A stretch of DNA of 64,000 nt from Clostridium sp. CAG:440 (GCA_000437215.1 FR898629.1:46401-110400), one strand, 5' to 3'; positions 7,133-16,871 are shown, counted from the stretch's first letter. A program made the numbers and translations. Notes: a model not told the origin generated them from the sequence alone.

Positions 7133-8347
7133 TTATTTAAAATATTTAATTATAAATAAACTGCCTATTCCAACTTCTGATTCTACATCAATATACCCAT
7201 TATTGCTTTCAATTATAGATTTAGCTAAGGCTAATCCTATACCATTACTTTCATTTGATGAATTCTTTCCTTTATAAAACCTTTCAAATATATGAGGTAA
7301 ATCTTGTTTATTAATGCCAATTCCATGATCCTTTATTTCTATTTTTGTGTAAACACTATTTTCTTCATAATGAATTTCTATTTTTGAATTATCTTTTGAA
7401 TGTTCTATACAATTTTTAATAATATTTGTTAAAGCTTCCACTTGCCATTTAAAATCGCAATTTATTTTTATATTTTTATTTTCTTCTACCAAAATATTTA
7501 TGTTTTTTAAATCACATAAAATTGACACATTTTTTATTGCATTATTTATTATTTCTTGAACACATACTTGTTTTTTTATAAAATGTACTGAATTAGCATC
7601 AAGTTTTGATAATTTTAATAAAGAGTTTACTAAAAAATTAATATTTACCAATTCTCTTCTTATGTCTTTTATAAAATCATTTCTAGTTTTATAATCCATT
7701 TCAGGATTGTCCATTAAATTATCTACCATAACAGACATAGAGGTTAATGGAGTTTTTAGTTGATGTGATATGTCTGAAAGTGAATTTTTTAAATTTATTT
7801 TATCATTCACAGAGTTTTCTGCTACTTCCTTTAGCATTACTGTAGTTTTATATATCTCGTTTTTTAAAATTGACAATTCATCTTCTGTATTATCTTCAAT
7901 ATCTAATTTGTAATTTTTATTATTTATTTCTTCTATATATTTTGTTATTTCACCTAATTTTTTGTCTTTTGAATTAGTATATTTAACAAATATTAGCAAT
8001 ACAGCCATAGCCAATCCTATTATGAAGCATAAATTTATAATCGAAAATTTTACAAACATTTTATCATTTTGAATTATTATTGAATCATTTTCTAAATTTA
8101 TTCCATATTGCTTTAACAATCCTGTTTCAACATCTTCCTGATTATTTAATATTTGAATTAATTCGTTTTTATCAATATTTGGATATTGATTTTGGACATT
8201 TGTTACAATCATTCCTATTTTTTTGTTAAAATTCCCTGTATAAACTTTATATTGATACAGTAAATAAAACTGAAATATTGCTGAAACTACAATTATTACA
8301 ATGCAACTTAAAAGTATTGTTTTTTTAAATTCTATTTTATTCTTCAT
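7133..8347 (-). CDS. Sensor histidine kinase
   Basis: 404 residues from ATG 8347 (AAAGGA 11-12 bases upstream; a GTG seven codons earlier is the alternative). Two membrane helices (residues 10-31 and about 103-123) flank a small extracytoplasmic domain. Cytoplasmic HisKA has the phospho-acceptor in SDISHQLKTPLTSM (His about 195); the HATPase part shows the N box NCIEHSKD, DHGIGI, and ERFYKG / GIGLALAKSII. Organisation is that of small VanS/BceS-like kinases controlling ABC transporters. It is the last gene of the operon ATPase-permease-regulator-kinase and should phosphorylate the adjacent regulator. No CGG codon is present. Confidence 0.9.
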   Translation of the reverse strand: MKNKIEFKKTILLSCIVIIVVSAIFQFYLLYQYKVYTGNFNKKIGMIVTNVQNQYPNIDKNELIQILNNQEDVETGLLKQYGINLENDSIIIQNDKMFVKFSIINLCFIIGLAMAVLLIFVKYTNSKDKKLGEITKYIEEINNKNYKLDIEDNTEDELSILKNEIYKTTVMLKEVAENSVNDKINLKNSLSDISHQLKTPLTSMSVMVDNLMDNPEMDYKTRNDFIKDIRRELVNINFLVNSLLKLSKLDANSVHFIKKQVCVQEIINNAIKNVSILCDLKNINILVEENKNIKINCDFKWQVEALTNIIKNCIEHSKDNSKIEIHYEENSVYTKIEIKDHGIGINKQDLPHIFERFYKGKNSSNESNGIGLALAKSIIESNNGYIDVESEVGIGSLFIIKYFK

Positions 8348-8413
8348 TCTCGTCTTTATTCCTTTCACTAACCCACAAAAAGCAAGGTAAATAAATTCCT
8401 AGTTTGATATCAT

Positions 8414-9067
8414 TTATTCTGTATCAACTCTATAACCAATTCCTTTAATTGTTTTTATTATATCTGAATCTAATTTTTTTCTTATTCTTTTTAAATATAC
8501 TGTTACAGTATTATCGTTAACATCATTTCCTGTCCATTCCCATATCTTTTCTATAATTTCATCTCGTTTTACTACTTTGTTAAGGTTGTTGAATAATAGA
8601 TGTAGTATTTTTAATTCTAAACTCGTTAAATTTACCTCTGTAGAGTTTTTAAATACCTCCATTTTATCTATATCAAATTGAATATCTTTAATTTTAACAA
8701 CCAAATTTTTGTTTTCTTTTAAAATAATTCTATTAATTCTTGCAATTAATTCTCTTGTAGAAAAAGGTTTTGTTATATAATCTTCTGCTCCAAGTTCTAG
8801 TCCTCTTACAATGTCATCTTCATCATCCTTGGCTGTTAAAAATATTGTATTAATTTTTCTTTGTTTAATTTCTTTATCATACAAGTCAAATCCATTTCCA
8901 TCTGGAAGCGAGGCATCTAATATTATTAAATCAGGCCTATTCTTGCTTAAATAATTAATTGATTCTTTTATATTCAATGTATGAATCGCCTTATATTTAT
9001 TTTGTTCTAACAAATAAATCAAGCCTTTTGCAAGCGTTTCATTATCTTCAATTAATAAAATATTCAT
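8414..9067 (-). CDS. OmpR-family response regulator
   Basis: 217 residues starting at the ATG 9067 directly after GGAGCGAGG; the 12 codons upstream in the same frame overlap the permease stop and are not needed. Receiver domain with the acidic pair EDN, phosphorylated Asp in LIILDASLPDGNG and switch Lys in YITKPF. C-terminal winged helix with TSLELKILHLLF and KRIRKKL. Partner of the kinase downstream. The direct repeats at 12431-12448 upstream of the operon are a possible binding site. Confidence 0.92.
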   Translation of the reverse strand: MNILLIEDNETLAKGLIYLLEQNKYKAIHTLNIKESINYLSKNRPDLIILDASLPDGNGFDLYDKEIKQRKINTIFLTAKDDEDDIVRGLELGAEDYITKPFSTRELIARINRIILKENKNLVVKIKDIQFDIDKMEVFKNSTEVNLTSLELKILHLLFNNLNKVVKRDEIIEKIWEWTGNDVNDNTVTVYLKRIRKKLDSDIIKTIKGIGYRVDTE

Positions 9068-9089
9068 TAACCTCGCTCCTTCCCCAATT

Positions 9090-11711
9090 TTATATATTTT
9101 CATTTCTTATTGTTTCTATTGTATTTTGTTTTTTTATTTTACCAATAGAATATTTCATAATACAGGTTATAAGTAAAAATACAGTAACAATTGCTATTAT
9201 TATTGATTTTATTGGAATAGTGAATTTTAATGTTTGATTTGTTCCTAATGCACTATACATTAAATATGAAAGTCCTATTCCTATTGGAATACTAAATAAT
9301 AGTGATTTTATTCCCATAAATACTGTTTCAAGTCTTATCATTTTATTAAATTCTTTAGTTGTCATTCCAACTGATTTTAACATTGCAAATTCAGGTTTTC
9401 TAAGCTCCATATTGGTAGTAATTGTATTAAATATATTTGTTACTCCTATTAGTGTAATTACAATAATAAATCCATATAAAAATATTCCAACTAAAGTAAA
9501 TACTTTTTCCAGCATACGTGCATTTTCTGCAATATTATTTATATTATAATTATAACCTTTTAATAATTCATCTATATCATCTTGCAATTTATCTGGATTA
9601 CTTGAATCATAATATATCATTATCTCATTACTTTTAAAGTATTTTTCATATATATCATTAGAAACAATCATTAATGCATAATTTGAAGGTTCTTCTAATC
9701 CAAATGGCAAAATATCTGTTATTATTCCAATTTCTACATCAAATTGCTTATCATCACTTGTTTTGCAATTTATAGTTTCATTTTCTTTATATTCAAACAT
9801 TTTAATATTTTTTTGTATGTATTTATTTTTCTCTTCGTCATATTTTCCAACTCGTATATTATTAATTAATATAGCTTTATTTTTCATTTTTTCATAATTT
9901 AATCCTAATTTTTTTATGTATTCTTTATATTGTTCATTATTTACTGTTTTTACATTAATGTTGCTATCAAATATATCCTCTTCTTTTGCAGATGTTCCAT
10001 TCATAAATTCTTTATACTCATCACTATATTTAGAGTTTGTAATATAGCAGTTGTCATATTTTGAAATTGTATAATTTTTTATATTTTCTAGCCTAGTTGT
10101 TTCTATCACCTTTTGTTCCAATTGCTCATCATTATTATCATCTATTAGCAACCATAAATTATAGTCTTTTAGTTTTAGTTCTTCTTTAATTTGATCAAAT
10201 GCTAAACTCATAAAATATGATAAAGCTATAAATACAAATACTGAAACAGTTATTGAAATTACCGTAGTTCTATATTTTTTCTTGTTTCTTTTTAAATTTT
10301 TATAAGAAATTTCTCCTCCAATTCCAAAAAGCTTTTTTATAATCTTAGGGCTTTTTATTTTTTTTGATTTAATTTTTATTTCATTACTATTTCTAATTGA
10401 TTCTATAGGAGAAATTTTTGAAGCTTTTCTTGCACTTCTTAATGCAGACAAATATATTGTTATAATTCCTAAGCCTATTGCAACCGCATAAGATATCCAA
10501 GAAAAAGATAATACAAGTTTTAATCCTTTTGCCAACATATCTCCAATAAAAGAATTGCTAATTAATATTAATATACTTGAAGCAAATACTCCTAAAAGTA
10601 ACCCTAGTGGTATTCCTATTAATCCCAATATTGTTGCTTCAAAAAATACATTTTTTCTTATTTGTTTCTTTGTTGCACCTACACTTTTTAGCATTCCATA
10701 TTGTTTAGTTTTTTCTGCAATAGATATGTCAAAACTATTTTTTATACAAAATACTGATGTAAATACAATAATCCCACATGTAATTATCACAACAGTTCCA
10801 AGTCCTCCAACAGCATTATTATTTAATGGGTCTGTTTCTAATATAATTAGATATGAGTTTATATTATAATTATACTTTGATTTTGAAACCTCATTTGCAA
10901 TTTTATTAAATTCTTCCTCAGAATCAAATTTTCCTTTTTCAAATTTTCCAAAATCATCTTCATTTATGCTTAATATATTGGCAGTTACATTTATATAATC
11001 CTTTGAACCCTCTTTGGTATATTTACAGTATGCATCAGCTTTTCCTAAAATATTTTCATCATTTAAAAATGTAATAAAAGTATAACCTGGTGCTGAATAA
11101 TTTTCTATATTGCTTGCAGGTCTTTCAATAATTCCAACTATTTTATAAGTTTTTGATATAGTATTTATTATTTTTTCTTGTGAATCTTTATTAAATTCAT
11201 CATTTTGATTTAATTCTATTCCATTGCTAACTCTAGTTCCTACATTAAGTGTAATAGTATCTCCAACATTTAATGCAATTCTACCATTAGTTTTTAAGTG
11301 GGTTGGAATTACAATTTCATCTTCATTTTCTGGTAATCTACCCTCGCTTAATTTTACAGAAAGGTTTTCTAATGATGCTTTAGTAAAGGCCTTTATAAAA
11401 GCATAAGGTTTATATTCATTTTTAGAATTTTCTAGATTAGCATATCCAACATCTTGTGTTAAAAATACCTCACTTATTTTTCTGTTATTTTTTAATGTTT
11501 TGGTTTCTTCTATTGGTACATTATAAAATACAACATGAAAATCTCCCTTTTCATAGGTTTCGTATTTTACAAGTGAAGTTATGCAACTATTATACATAGA
11601 TGCAACTGCTGTTATAAGTGCAACTGATAACATTATTCCAATTATTGTTACAATAGTTCTTTTTTTATTTAATTTTAAATTTTTTATTGTAAGTTTTTTT
11701 AATAAATCCAT
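9090..11711 (-). CDS. ABC transporter permease, double FtsX domain
   Basis: 873 residues. N-terminal helix and a large extracytoplasmic MacB-like domain (about 40-290), three helices of the first FtsX domain (about 300-430), then a second set starting with a helix near 480, another extracytoplasmic domain, and three C-terminal helices (about 740-850). The conserved MLKSVGATKKQIRKN-type and MLKSVGMTTKEF coupling segments occur once in each half. The ATG shares one base with the ATPase stop (TAATG), so translation is coupled. Likely exports or detoxifies peptides or antibiotics, judged by the kinase-regulator partners. Confidence 0.88.
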   Translation of the reverse strand: MDLLKKLTIKNLKLNKKRTIVTIIGIMLSVALITAVASMYNSCITSLVKYETYEKGDFHVVFYNVPIEETKTLKNNRKISEVFLTQDVGYANLENSKNEYKPYAFIKAFTKASLENLSVKLSEGRLPENEDEIVIPTHLKTNGRIALNVGDTITLNVGTRVSNGIELNQNDEFNKDSQEKIINTISKTYKIVGIIERPASNIENYSAPGYTFITFLNDENILGKADAYCKYTKEGSKDYINVTANILSINEDDFGKFEKGKFDSEEEFNKIANEVSKSKYNYNINSYLIILETDPLNNNAVGGLGTVVIITCGIIVFTSVFCIKNSFDISIAEKTKQYGMLKSVGATKKQIRKNVFFEATILGLIGIPLGLLLGVFASSILILISNSFIGDMLAKGLKLVLSFSWISYAVAIGLGIITIYLSALRSARKASKISPIESIRNSNEIKIKSKKIKSPKIIKKLFGIGGEISYKNLKRNKKKYRTTVISITVSVFVFIALSYFMSLAFDQIKEELKLKDYNLWLLIDDNNDEQLEQKVIETTRLENIKNYTISKYDNCYITNSKYSDEYKEFMNGTSAKEEDIFDSNINVKTVNNEQYKEYIKKLGLNYEKMKNKAILINNIRVGKYDEEKNKYIQKNIKMFEYKENETINCKTSDDKQFDVEIGIITDILPFGLEEPSNYALMIVSNDIYEKYFKSNEIMIYYDSSNPDKLQDDIDELLKGYNYNINNIAENARMLEKVFTLVGIFLYGFIIVITLIGVTNIFNTITTNMELRKPEFAMLKSVGMTTKEFNKMIRLETVFMGIKSLLFSIPIGIGLSYLMYSALGTNQTLKFTIPIKSIIIAIVTVFLLITCIMKYSIGKIKKQNTIETIRNENI

Positions 11712-12383
11712 TATACTTCACCTACAATCTTGCCATCTTCAATTTTTATAATTCTATCTGCACTCTTTGCAATTTCCATATTATGTGTAATCATAATAAT
11801 TGTTTGTTTATAATCTCTGTTAGATTTTCTTAGTAGTTCTACAATCTCATCACTGGATTTAGAATCTAAGTTTCCTGTTGGCTCATCAGCTAATATTATT
11901 GCAGGATTAGTTATCATTGCTCTTCCTATAGATGTTCGTTGTTGTTGTCCTCCTGATAATTCATTTGGAAGATGTGTTCTTCTATTTTGCAATCCTAAAG
12001 CATTAATTAGTTCATCTAGCTTATTTTTATTTACCTCTCTGTTATCAAGGCTTAACGGTAATGTTATATTTTCTTCTACATTCAGTATTGGTATTAAATT
12101 ATAAAACTGGTAAATTAACCCTATTTGTCTTCTTCTAAATATTGCTAACCCATCATCATTAAATTTGTAAATATCTTTACCCTCTATAAATACTTTTCCA
12201 GATGTTGGTCTATCTACCCCACCAATTAAGTGTAAAAGGGTTGATTTTCCACTTCCGTGATGCCCCCACTATTGCTACAAATTCTCCTTTTTCAACTTTA
12301 AATGACACATTATCAATAGCTTTTACCTGTGTCTGTCCTTTGCCGTAAATTTTACTTAAATTTTCTACTCTTAATATTTCCAT
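11711..12383 (-). CDS. ABC transporter ATPase; +1 recoded within Walker A
   Basis: One continuous LolD/MacB-type ATPase of 223 residues if the ribosome skips the C at 12257. From ATG 12383 the frame reads MEILRVENLSKIYGKG to AIVGAS, then meets CGG (12257-12255). Zero-frame reading ends 15 codons later at TAG. Skipping one C gives GSGKSTLLHLIGGVDRP, that is, the intact Walker A, then FNDDGLAIFRRRQIGLIYQ (Q loop), LSGGQQQR signature, Walker B IILADEPT and H-loop ITHN. The total length is 3n+1. The same C-before-GGN pattern breaks six other genes, so I treat this as recoding and not a pseudogene; an assembly or replication error remains possible. Confidence 0.8.
12255..12257 (-). other. CGG +1 recoding site 1 (ABC ATPase)
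   Basis: Coding strand ...GCA TCA C GGA AGT GGA AAA. In-frame CGG; skipping C12257 gives S-G-S-G-K of Walker A. Confidence 0.8.
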
Positions 12384-12430
12384 AAAATTCTCCTTTCATT
12401 TTCTTTTACATTTACGCATAACATATTTAA

Positions 12431-12448
12431 AGTGACAAGTAAGTGACT
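12431..12448 (-). promoter_or_regulatory. Direct-repeat candidate operator of the ABC/two-component operon
   Basis: AGTGACA (12431-12437) and AGTGACT (12442-12448) are spaced by 11 bases, one helical turn, about 50 bases before the operon start codon, as for OmpR-family regulators binding tandem half-sites. Confidence 0.45.
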
Positions 12449-12484
12449 TTATATTATCTTTTAATATTTGTATTATGTATTTTT

Positions 12485-13477
12485 TTAATTTTGCTTCCAC
12501 TGATAAATTTTCAAATCTACCTTATTATTAACAACTTTAATTCCATCTTTTTCAAGTCTTTTTCTTTGAATATCTTTTCCTCCAAAGACAAATGCTTCTG
12601 CAAGTTCGCCCTTACTGTTTAAGACTTTGTAACAAGGATATTTATCTCCGTCTGGATTTTTATGGAGTATGTTTCCAATAGCACGTGCTAATCCCTTATT
12701 TCCTAAAAACTCTCCTATTTGTTTATATGTTACAACTTTTCCCTTTGGTATTGTTGTTAAATAGTCATAAACCTTTTGTGATAATTTATCACCAGTCAAA
12801 CCACATTTATTGCCAACAGTTAAATTATAGCTATTATCTATTAATTTATATATTTTATTTATATTTACAGTATTATCTAAATTTATTGTAATCCAACTTT
12901 TTTTGTTCATATGGTAGCCTGGATATATTTTTTTGTTATCTATAATTTTATCTATCTCATCTTTTTGATATCTTAAATCAAGAATTTCAATTTCTTTGTC
13001 ATAATCTAATCCTAACTTTTTACTAGATATTACAAGAAGTACTCCATACCATTTATTGTTTTGCTTATTTCTCCAAATAGCATTATTATCATATTTTTTC
13101 CACAAAAATTCTAAATCATCATCATATTTTTCTTTTATATATCTAATTACTTCTTTTGATTGTTGATTTTTATAAATCTCATCAATAGTACACTTATTAA
13201 TAATGTCTTGTATAGTTTTTTCATACTCTTGCCTAATTTCTCCAACAAACTTTCCAGCACAATCTTGTATATCAACCATTATGTATTCTTCATCATTTGC
13301 CAAATCAATTAATTTTGATGTTTTTTGCTTATCTGAAATTATTACAACTATTTCAAATTGTTTGTTATATATTTTATTTTTAAATATGTATTTATTTTCT
13401 TGTTTTTTAAATCCATATTCAACTAATTTGTTACATTCAATTGCTTTATTTTTTAGCATATTTTCTAAATTTCTCAT
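12485..13477 (-). CDS. YjbR/MmcQ-like domain fused to DNA alkyltransferase
   Basis: 330 residues from ATG 13477 (GGGAG 11 bases upstream; the GTG six codons earlier is less likely). Residues about 130-225 resemble MmcQ/YjbR (WRNKQNNKWYGVLLVI, EILDLRYQKDEI, PGYHMNKKSWITINL). Residues 235-315 are the C-terminal domain of O6-methylguanine-DNA methyltransferase: IPKGKVVTYKQIGEFLG, ARAIGNILHKNPDGDKYPCYKV with the acceptor cysteine in PCYKV (usually PCHRV), and a following ELAEAFVFGG. It probably repairs or senses alkylated bases. The histidine of the usual PCHRV relay is tyrosine. A MerR stub lies just upstream. Confidence 0.75.
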   Translation of the reverse strand: MRNLENMLKNKAIECNKLVEYGFKKQENKYIFKNKIYNKQFEIVVIISDKQKTSKLIDLANDEEYIMVDIQDCAGKFVGEIRQEYEKTIQDIINKCTIDEIYKNQQSKEVIRYIKEKYDDDLEFLWKKYDNNAIWRNKQNNKWYGVLLVISSKKLGLDYDKEIEILDLRYQKDEIDKIIDNKKIYPGYHMNKKSWITINLDNTVNINKIYKLIDNSYNLTVGNKCGLTGDKLSQKVYDYLTTIPKGKVVTYKQIGEFLGNKGLARAIGNILHKNPDGDKYPCYKVLNSKGELAEAFVFGGKDIQRKRLEKDGIKVVNNKVDLKIYQWKQN

Positions 13478-13506
13478 TACTAAAATTTCTCCCACATATC
13501 ATTTAT

Positions 13507-13641
13507 TTACATCTCTTCAGTAAAATCCTTTCTTATCCCATTTTGATTTCTTGGTACATTAGTTAAAAGCCCTATTCTTTCATAATATCTTAATGTATCA
13601 GATGTTAAATTATATTTTTTACTTACTTCTGATATAGTCAT
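13507..13641 (-). pseudogene. Truncated MerR-family regulator
   Basis: 44 residues: MTISEVSKKYNLTSDTLRYY and ERIGLLTNVPRNQNGIRKDF form the MerR helix-turn-helix and the first wing, then the frame stops at TAA. Whole proteins have about 120 residues or more, so the dimerisation and sensor parts are missing. It could be an intact micro-regulator but truncation is more likely. Confidence 0.65.
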
Positions 13642-13794
13642 TTTTTCCACATCTATAAAACAATAATATACTAATTATATACCATAAAATACAACAATTT
13701 TCAATAAACTGCTTACTATTAAACTTTTTTAATTATCATGTTCCATTTTTTTCTTTATTAGTATATAATATAAAAAGAATTTAAGGAGGATTTT

Positions 13795-15129
13795 ATGAAA
13801 TTAACAAAAATAGAAACAAACATTAAAAGAAATTTGTACTTAAATATCACATCAAATCTAAATCTTATGCCATGTTCTAAACCAATAGAAAATCAAGTAA
13901 TAAATATATACCCTCATTTACAAAGTCAATCAATTATAGGTTTTGGAGCCGCAATCACACAAAGTTCTGCTTATGTACTAAATAATATAGATAAAAATAT
14001 AGCAGACAAAATAATAGATGAATACTTTTCTAAAGATGGTTTAAACTACTCTATATGTAGACTCCCTATTGGAAGTTCAGACTTTTCTACTAAAAGCTAC
14101 TCATACTCATATAAAGAAGATTTAACAGACTTTAGTATTGAAAATGATAAATTAATAATACAAACTATAAAAATGGCTAAAAAAAGGTCTTCAGATTTGA
14201 AATTTTTAGCAAGTCCATGGTCTCCTCCAGCATTTATGAAAAATAATAATAATCTATATCATGGTGGAAAATTATTAGAAAAATACTATTCCTTATGGGC
14301 AAAATATCTTGTAAGATATGTTATAGAATACAAAAAGGAAAACATAAATATAGACTACATGACTATTCAAAATGAACCAAATGCAATCCAATCTTGGGAA
14401 TCATGTACTTATACTTCACAAGAAGAAGCAAACTTATTAAAAAATTACTTATTTCCGATATTTAAGAAAAATGGTTTAAATACCAAATTCTTAATATGGG
14501 ATCACAACAAAGAAGGTCTTTTAAATAGAGCTATTTCAGAATTTATTGATAATAGTGCCCTTGATTATGCAGCAGGCGCAGCATTCCACTGGTACACAGG
14601 AAGTAATTTTGAAAATATAAGATTGTTTCATAATTTGTTTCCAAATAAGCTTTTAATCCATTCAGAAGGATGTACTGGTTATTCTAATTTTAAAGCTAAA
14701 GACGAATTGTTTAATGCTGAATTATACGCAAGTGAAATTATAGGAGATTTTAATGCAGGTGCAAATGCTTTCATAGACTGGAATTTGGTCTTAGATTATA
14801 AAGGAGGACCAAATCATAAAAACAATAATTGTAATTCCCCTATAATGATAAATAAAGGAAATAATGGTTATATTAAAACCCCTAGCTTTTATTATTTATC
14901 GCAGTTTTGCAAATATATTAAACAAGATGCAAAAAAAATTGCATCAAGCACATATACAGATGATATAAATGTAATTTCATTTAAAAATACTAATAATAGC
15001 ATTATTATTGTACTATTAAATAAAACAGATAATAATAAAGAATTTAATTTATGTTATAAAAATTACTTTTTTCATGATAATTTAGACAGCCATGCAATTG
15101 TAACTTTTATAATAAATGGAGATGAATAA
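13795..15129 (+). CDS. Glycoside hydrolase family 30 (glucosylceramidase-like)
   Basis: 444 residues, AAGGAGG 7 bases before ATG, TATAAT at 13764-13769. A GH30 (beta/alpha)8 barrel with side beta domain: IIGFGAAITQSSAYVL near residue 50, YSICRLPIGSSDFS, ASPWSPPAFMKNNNNLYHGG, the acid/base Glu in TIQNEPNAIQSWE (Glu194) and the nucleophile in LLIHSEGCTG (Glu291). Family activities include beta-glucosidase, beta-1,6-glucanase and xylanase. There is no signal peptide, so it acts in the cytoplasm, probably on imported beta-glucosides or glycolipid-derived sugars. The recombinase gene starts 4 bases after its stop. Confidence 0.9.
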   Translation: MKLTKIETNIKRNLYLNITSNLNLMPCSKPIENQVINIYPHLQSQSIIGFGAAITQSSAYVLNNIDKNIADKIIDEYFSKDGLNYSICRLPIGSSDFSTKSYSYSYKEDLTDFSIENDKLIIQTIKMAKKRSSDLKFLASPWSPPAFMKNNNNLYHGGKLLEKYYSLWAKYLVRYVIEYKKENINIDYMTIQNEPNAIQSWESCTYTSQEEANLLKNYLFPIFKKNGLNTKFLIWDHNKEGLLNRAISEFIDNSALDYAAGAAFHWYTGSNFENIRLFHNLFPNKLLIHSEGCTGYSNFKAKDELFNAELYASEIIGDFNAGANAFIDWNLVLDYKGGPNHKNNNCNSPIMINKGNNGYIKTPSFYYLSQFCKYIKQDAKKIASSTYTDDINVISFKNTNNSIIIVLLNKTDNNKEFNLCYKNYFFHDNLDSHAIVTFIINGDE

Positions 15130-15132
15130 CAA

Positions 15133-16107
15133 ATGATACAAAGAGAAGATAATCCAGAATATGTAAATCAATTTTTAGATTATACTGCAACGATTTTAAA
15201 TAAATCGCCAAATACAATAAAAGAATATAATTATGATATTGCTATGTTTTTAAGATTTATTAAAATACATTTTAAAATGACAAATGAAACCGAATTAGAT
15301 AATATTAAATTTAATGATATAGGAATTGATACTATTAAAAAAATTAGTCTTTCTGACATACATGCTTTTTTAGCATATATGACAAATACATTCCATAGTA
15401 AAGCTGCAACAAGAGCGCGTAAAGCTTCTAGTATAAGAGTATTTTTTAAATACCTTAGCCAAAAAGCAAATCTAATACAAATAAACCCTGCTCAAAATTT
15501 GGAAAATCCTAAACTTGACAAAAGACTACCAAAATATTTATCTTTAGATGATAGTAAACGTTTACTTAATGTCACAGCAAATGAAGATAATCGTAATTCT
15601 AAAAGAGATTATGCAATAATTACTTTATTTCTAAATTGTGGTATGCGTCTATCTGAACTTGTTGGAATAAATACTACAGATATTATATTTAGTGAATGTA
15701 AATTAAATGTTATTGGTAAGGGAAACAAAGAACGTACTATATATTTAAATAAAGCTTGTATGAATGCTATTCAAGAATACTTAAATGTTAGACCTAAAGA
15801 AGCAATTAAATATGATTCAAAAAATGCCCTATTTTTAAGTGAACGAAGAGAAAGAATAAGTCGTAGGACCGTTCAGTATGTTGTAGATAAAGAACTTAAA
15901 GCTGCAGGTTTAGATACAAAAAAATACTCTACACATAAATTACGTCATACTGCCGCAACACTTATGTATCAGTATGGAAATGTTGATATTAGAGCACTAC
16001 AAGAATTACTTGGGCATGAAAGTATTTCAACAACAGAAATTTATACACATGTTAATAATGAACAAGTTAGAAATGCTGTTGAAAGCAATCCTTTGGCAAA
16101 TTTATAA
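15133..16107 (+). CDS. Xer-type tyrosine recombinase
   Basis: 324 residues, full length, in the same transcript as the GH30 gene. SAM-like N-terminal domain (LDYTATILNKSPNTIKEYNYD) and a catalytic domain with all residues: Arg172 in CGMRLSEL, Lys196 in IGKGNKER, His268-x-x-Arg271 in HKLRHTAA, His295 in LLGHESIST and nucleophile Tyr304 in TEIYTH. Length and lack of extra domains fit XerC/XerD, used for chromosome dimer resolution at dif. Which of the two it is, or whether it is a Xer-like integrase, cannot be decided here. Unlike the integrase relic at 1-2 kb it is intact. Confidence 0.88.
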   Translation: MIQREDNPEYVNQFLDYTATILNKSPNTIKEYNYDIAMFLRFIKIHFKMTNETELDNIKFNDIGIDTIKKISLSDIHAFLAYMTNTFHSKAATRARKASSIRVFFKYLSQKANLIQINPAQNLENPKLDKRLPKYLSLDDSKRLLNVTANEDNRNSKRDYAIITLFLNCGMRLSELVGINTTDIIFSECKLNVIGKGNKERTIYLNKACMNAIQEYLNVRPKEAIKYDSKNALFLSERRERISRRTVQYVVDKELKAAGLDTKKYSTHKLRHTAATLMYQYGNVDIRALQELLGHESISTTEIYTHVNNEQVRNAVESNPLANL

Positions 16108-16114
16108 ATTTATA

Positions 16115-16157
16115 ATTACAATATTAATTTTCTATTTAGATAAATTAATATTGTAAT
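16115..16157. terminator. Strong bidirectional terminator
   Basis: A 16-bp perfect stem (16115-16130 with 16142-16157), 11-base loop, then a run of T. Serves the recombinase transcript and, in reverse, the dpaB transcript. Confidence 0.85.
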
Positions 16158-16167
16158 TTTTTTATAT

Positions 16168-16748
16168 TCATAACAATATAGGTTGTATTTGTTCTCCTTC
16201 AAAAGCATATTTAATTGTTTTTATTATATATTCTGGGTCAAATACAAGCGACCTTGGTTTTGTTATAGGATTATCTTGCCTATATGGAACAAAATAATAA
16301 TTCTTTCTATTTAACAATTTTCCTATATTTTCTGCATTTCCGACTAAGCCCATTATTGGTTGATGGTGCAATTACAACTGGCAAATTATTTCTTAAATGT
16401 GATTTAACAGCCATTGTTGCTGGTGTATCTATTATGTCATGGGCAAGTTTTGCAATTGTATTTCCGTGTAGCCGGAGCCACTACCATAATATCTGTCATT
16501 TGTTTAGGTCCAATTGGTTCTGCATCTTTTATTTCATGTATTATTTTATTATTTGTTATTTGTTCTATTTCATCTATAAAATCTTTGGCTTTTCCAAACT
16601 TAGTATCTGTATTATAACTATTAAAAGACATTATTGGTATTATTTTTGCTTCTAATTTTACCAATTCCTTAATTTTTTCTATTGTTTTATTAAATGTACA
16701 AAATGATCCTGTAAGTACAAATCCTATTTTTTTTCCTTTTAGTTCCAA
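16168..16748 (-). CDS. dpaB: Dipicolinate synthase subunit B, two +1 recoding sites
   Basis: With two single-base skips (C16466 and C16342) the gene is one 192-residue DpaB/SpoVFB flavoprotein, the expected length. Pieces in order: MELKGKKIGFVLTGSFCTF, IMVVAPAT | GNTIAKLAHDIIDTPA, APSTNNGLS | GNAENIGKLLNRKNY, then FVPYRQDNP and a C-terminal helix. Each bar marks an in-frame CGG read as C-GGA. Total length is 3n+2. Without recoding the protein would stop after 103 residues. DpaB with DpaA makes dipicolinic acid for the spore core; no dpaA is adjacent, which is unusual because the two are normally neighbours. Confidence 0.82.
16340..16342 (-). other. CGG +1 recoding site 2 (dpaB, distal)
   Basis: Coding strand GGG CTT AGT C GGA AAT GCA. 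Skipping C16342 gives L-S-G-N-A. Confidence 0.8.
16464..16466 (-). other. CGG +1 recoding site 3 (dpaB, proximal)
   Basis: Coding strand CCG GCT ACA C GGA AAT ACA. Skipping C16466 gives P-A-T-G-N-T, the flavoprotein FMN-binding motif. Confidence 0.8.
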
Positions 16749-16871
16749 AATTTATAATTCCCCTCCCTTCTTTTTGTATTTATATATAATATGAAATTAT
16801 GTAAATTTTGGAAATGGTTTACTAAAATATTTATTTAAAATTTATAATAAAAACAGGCCTAAAATTGAAGT

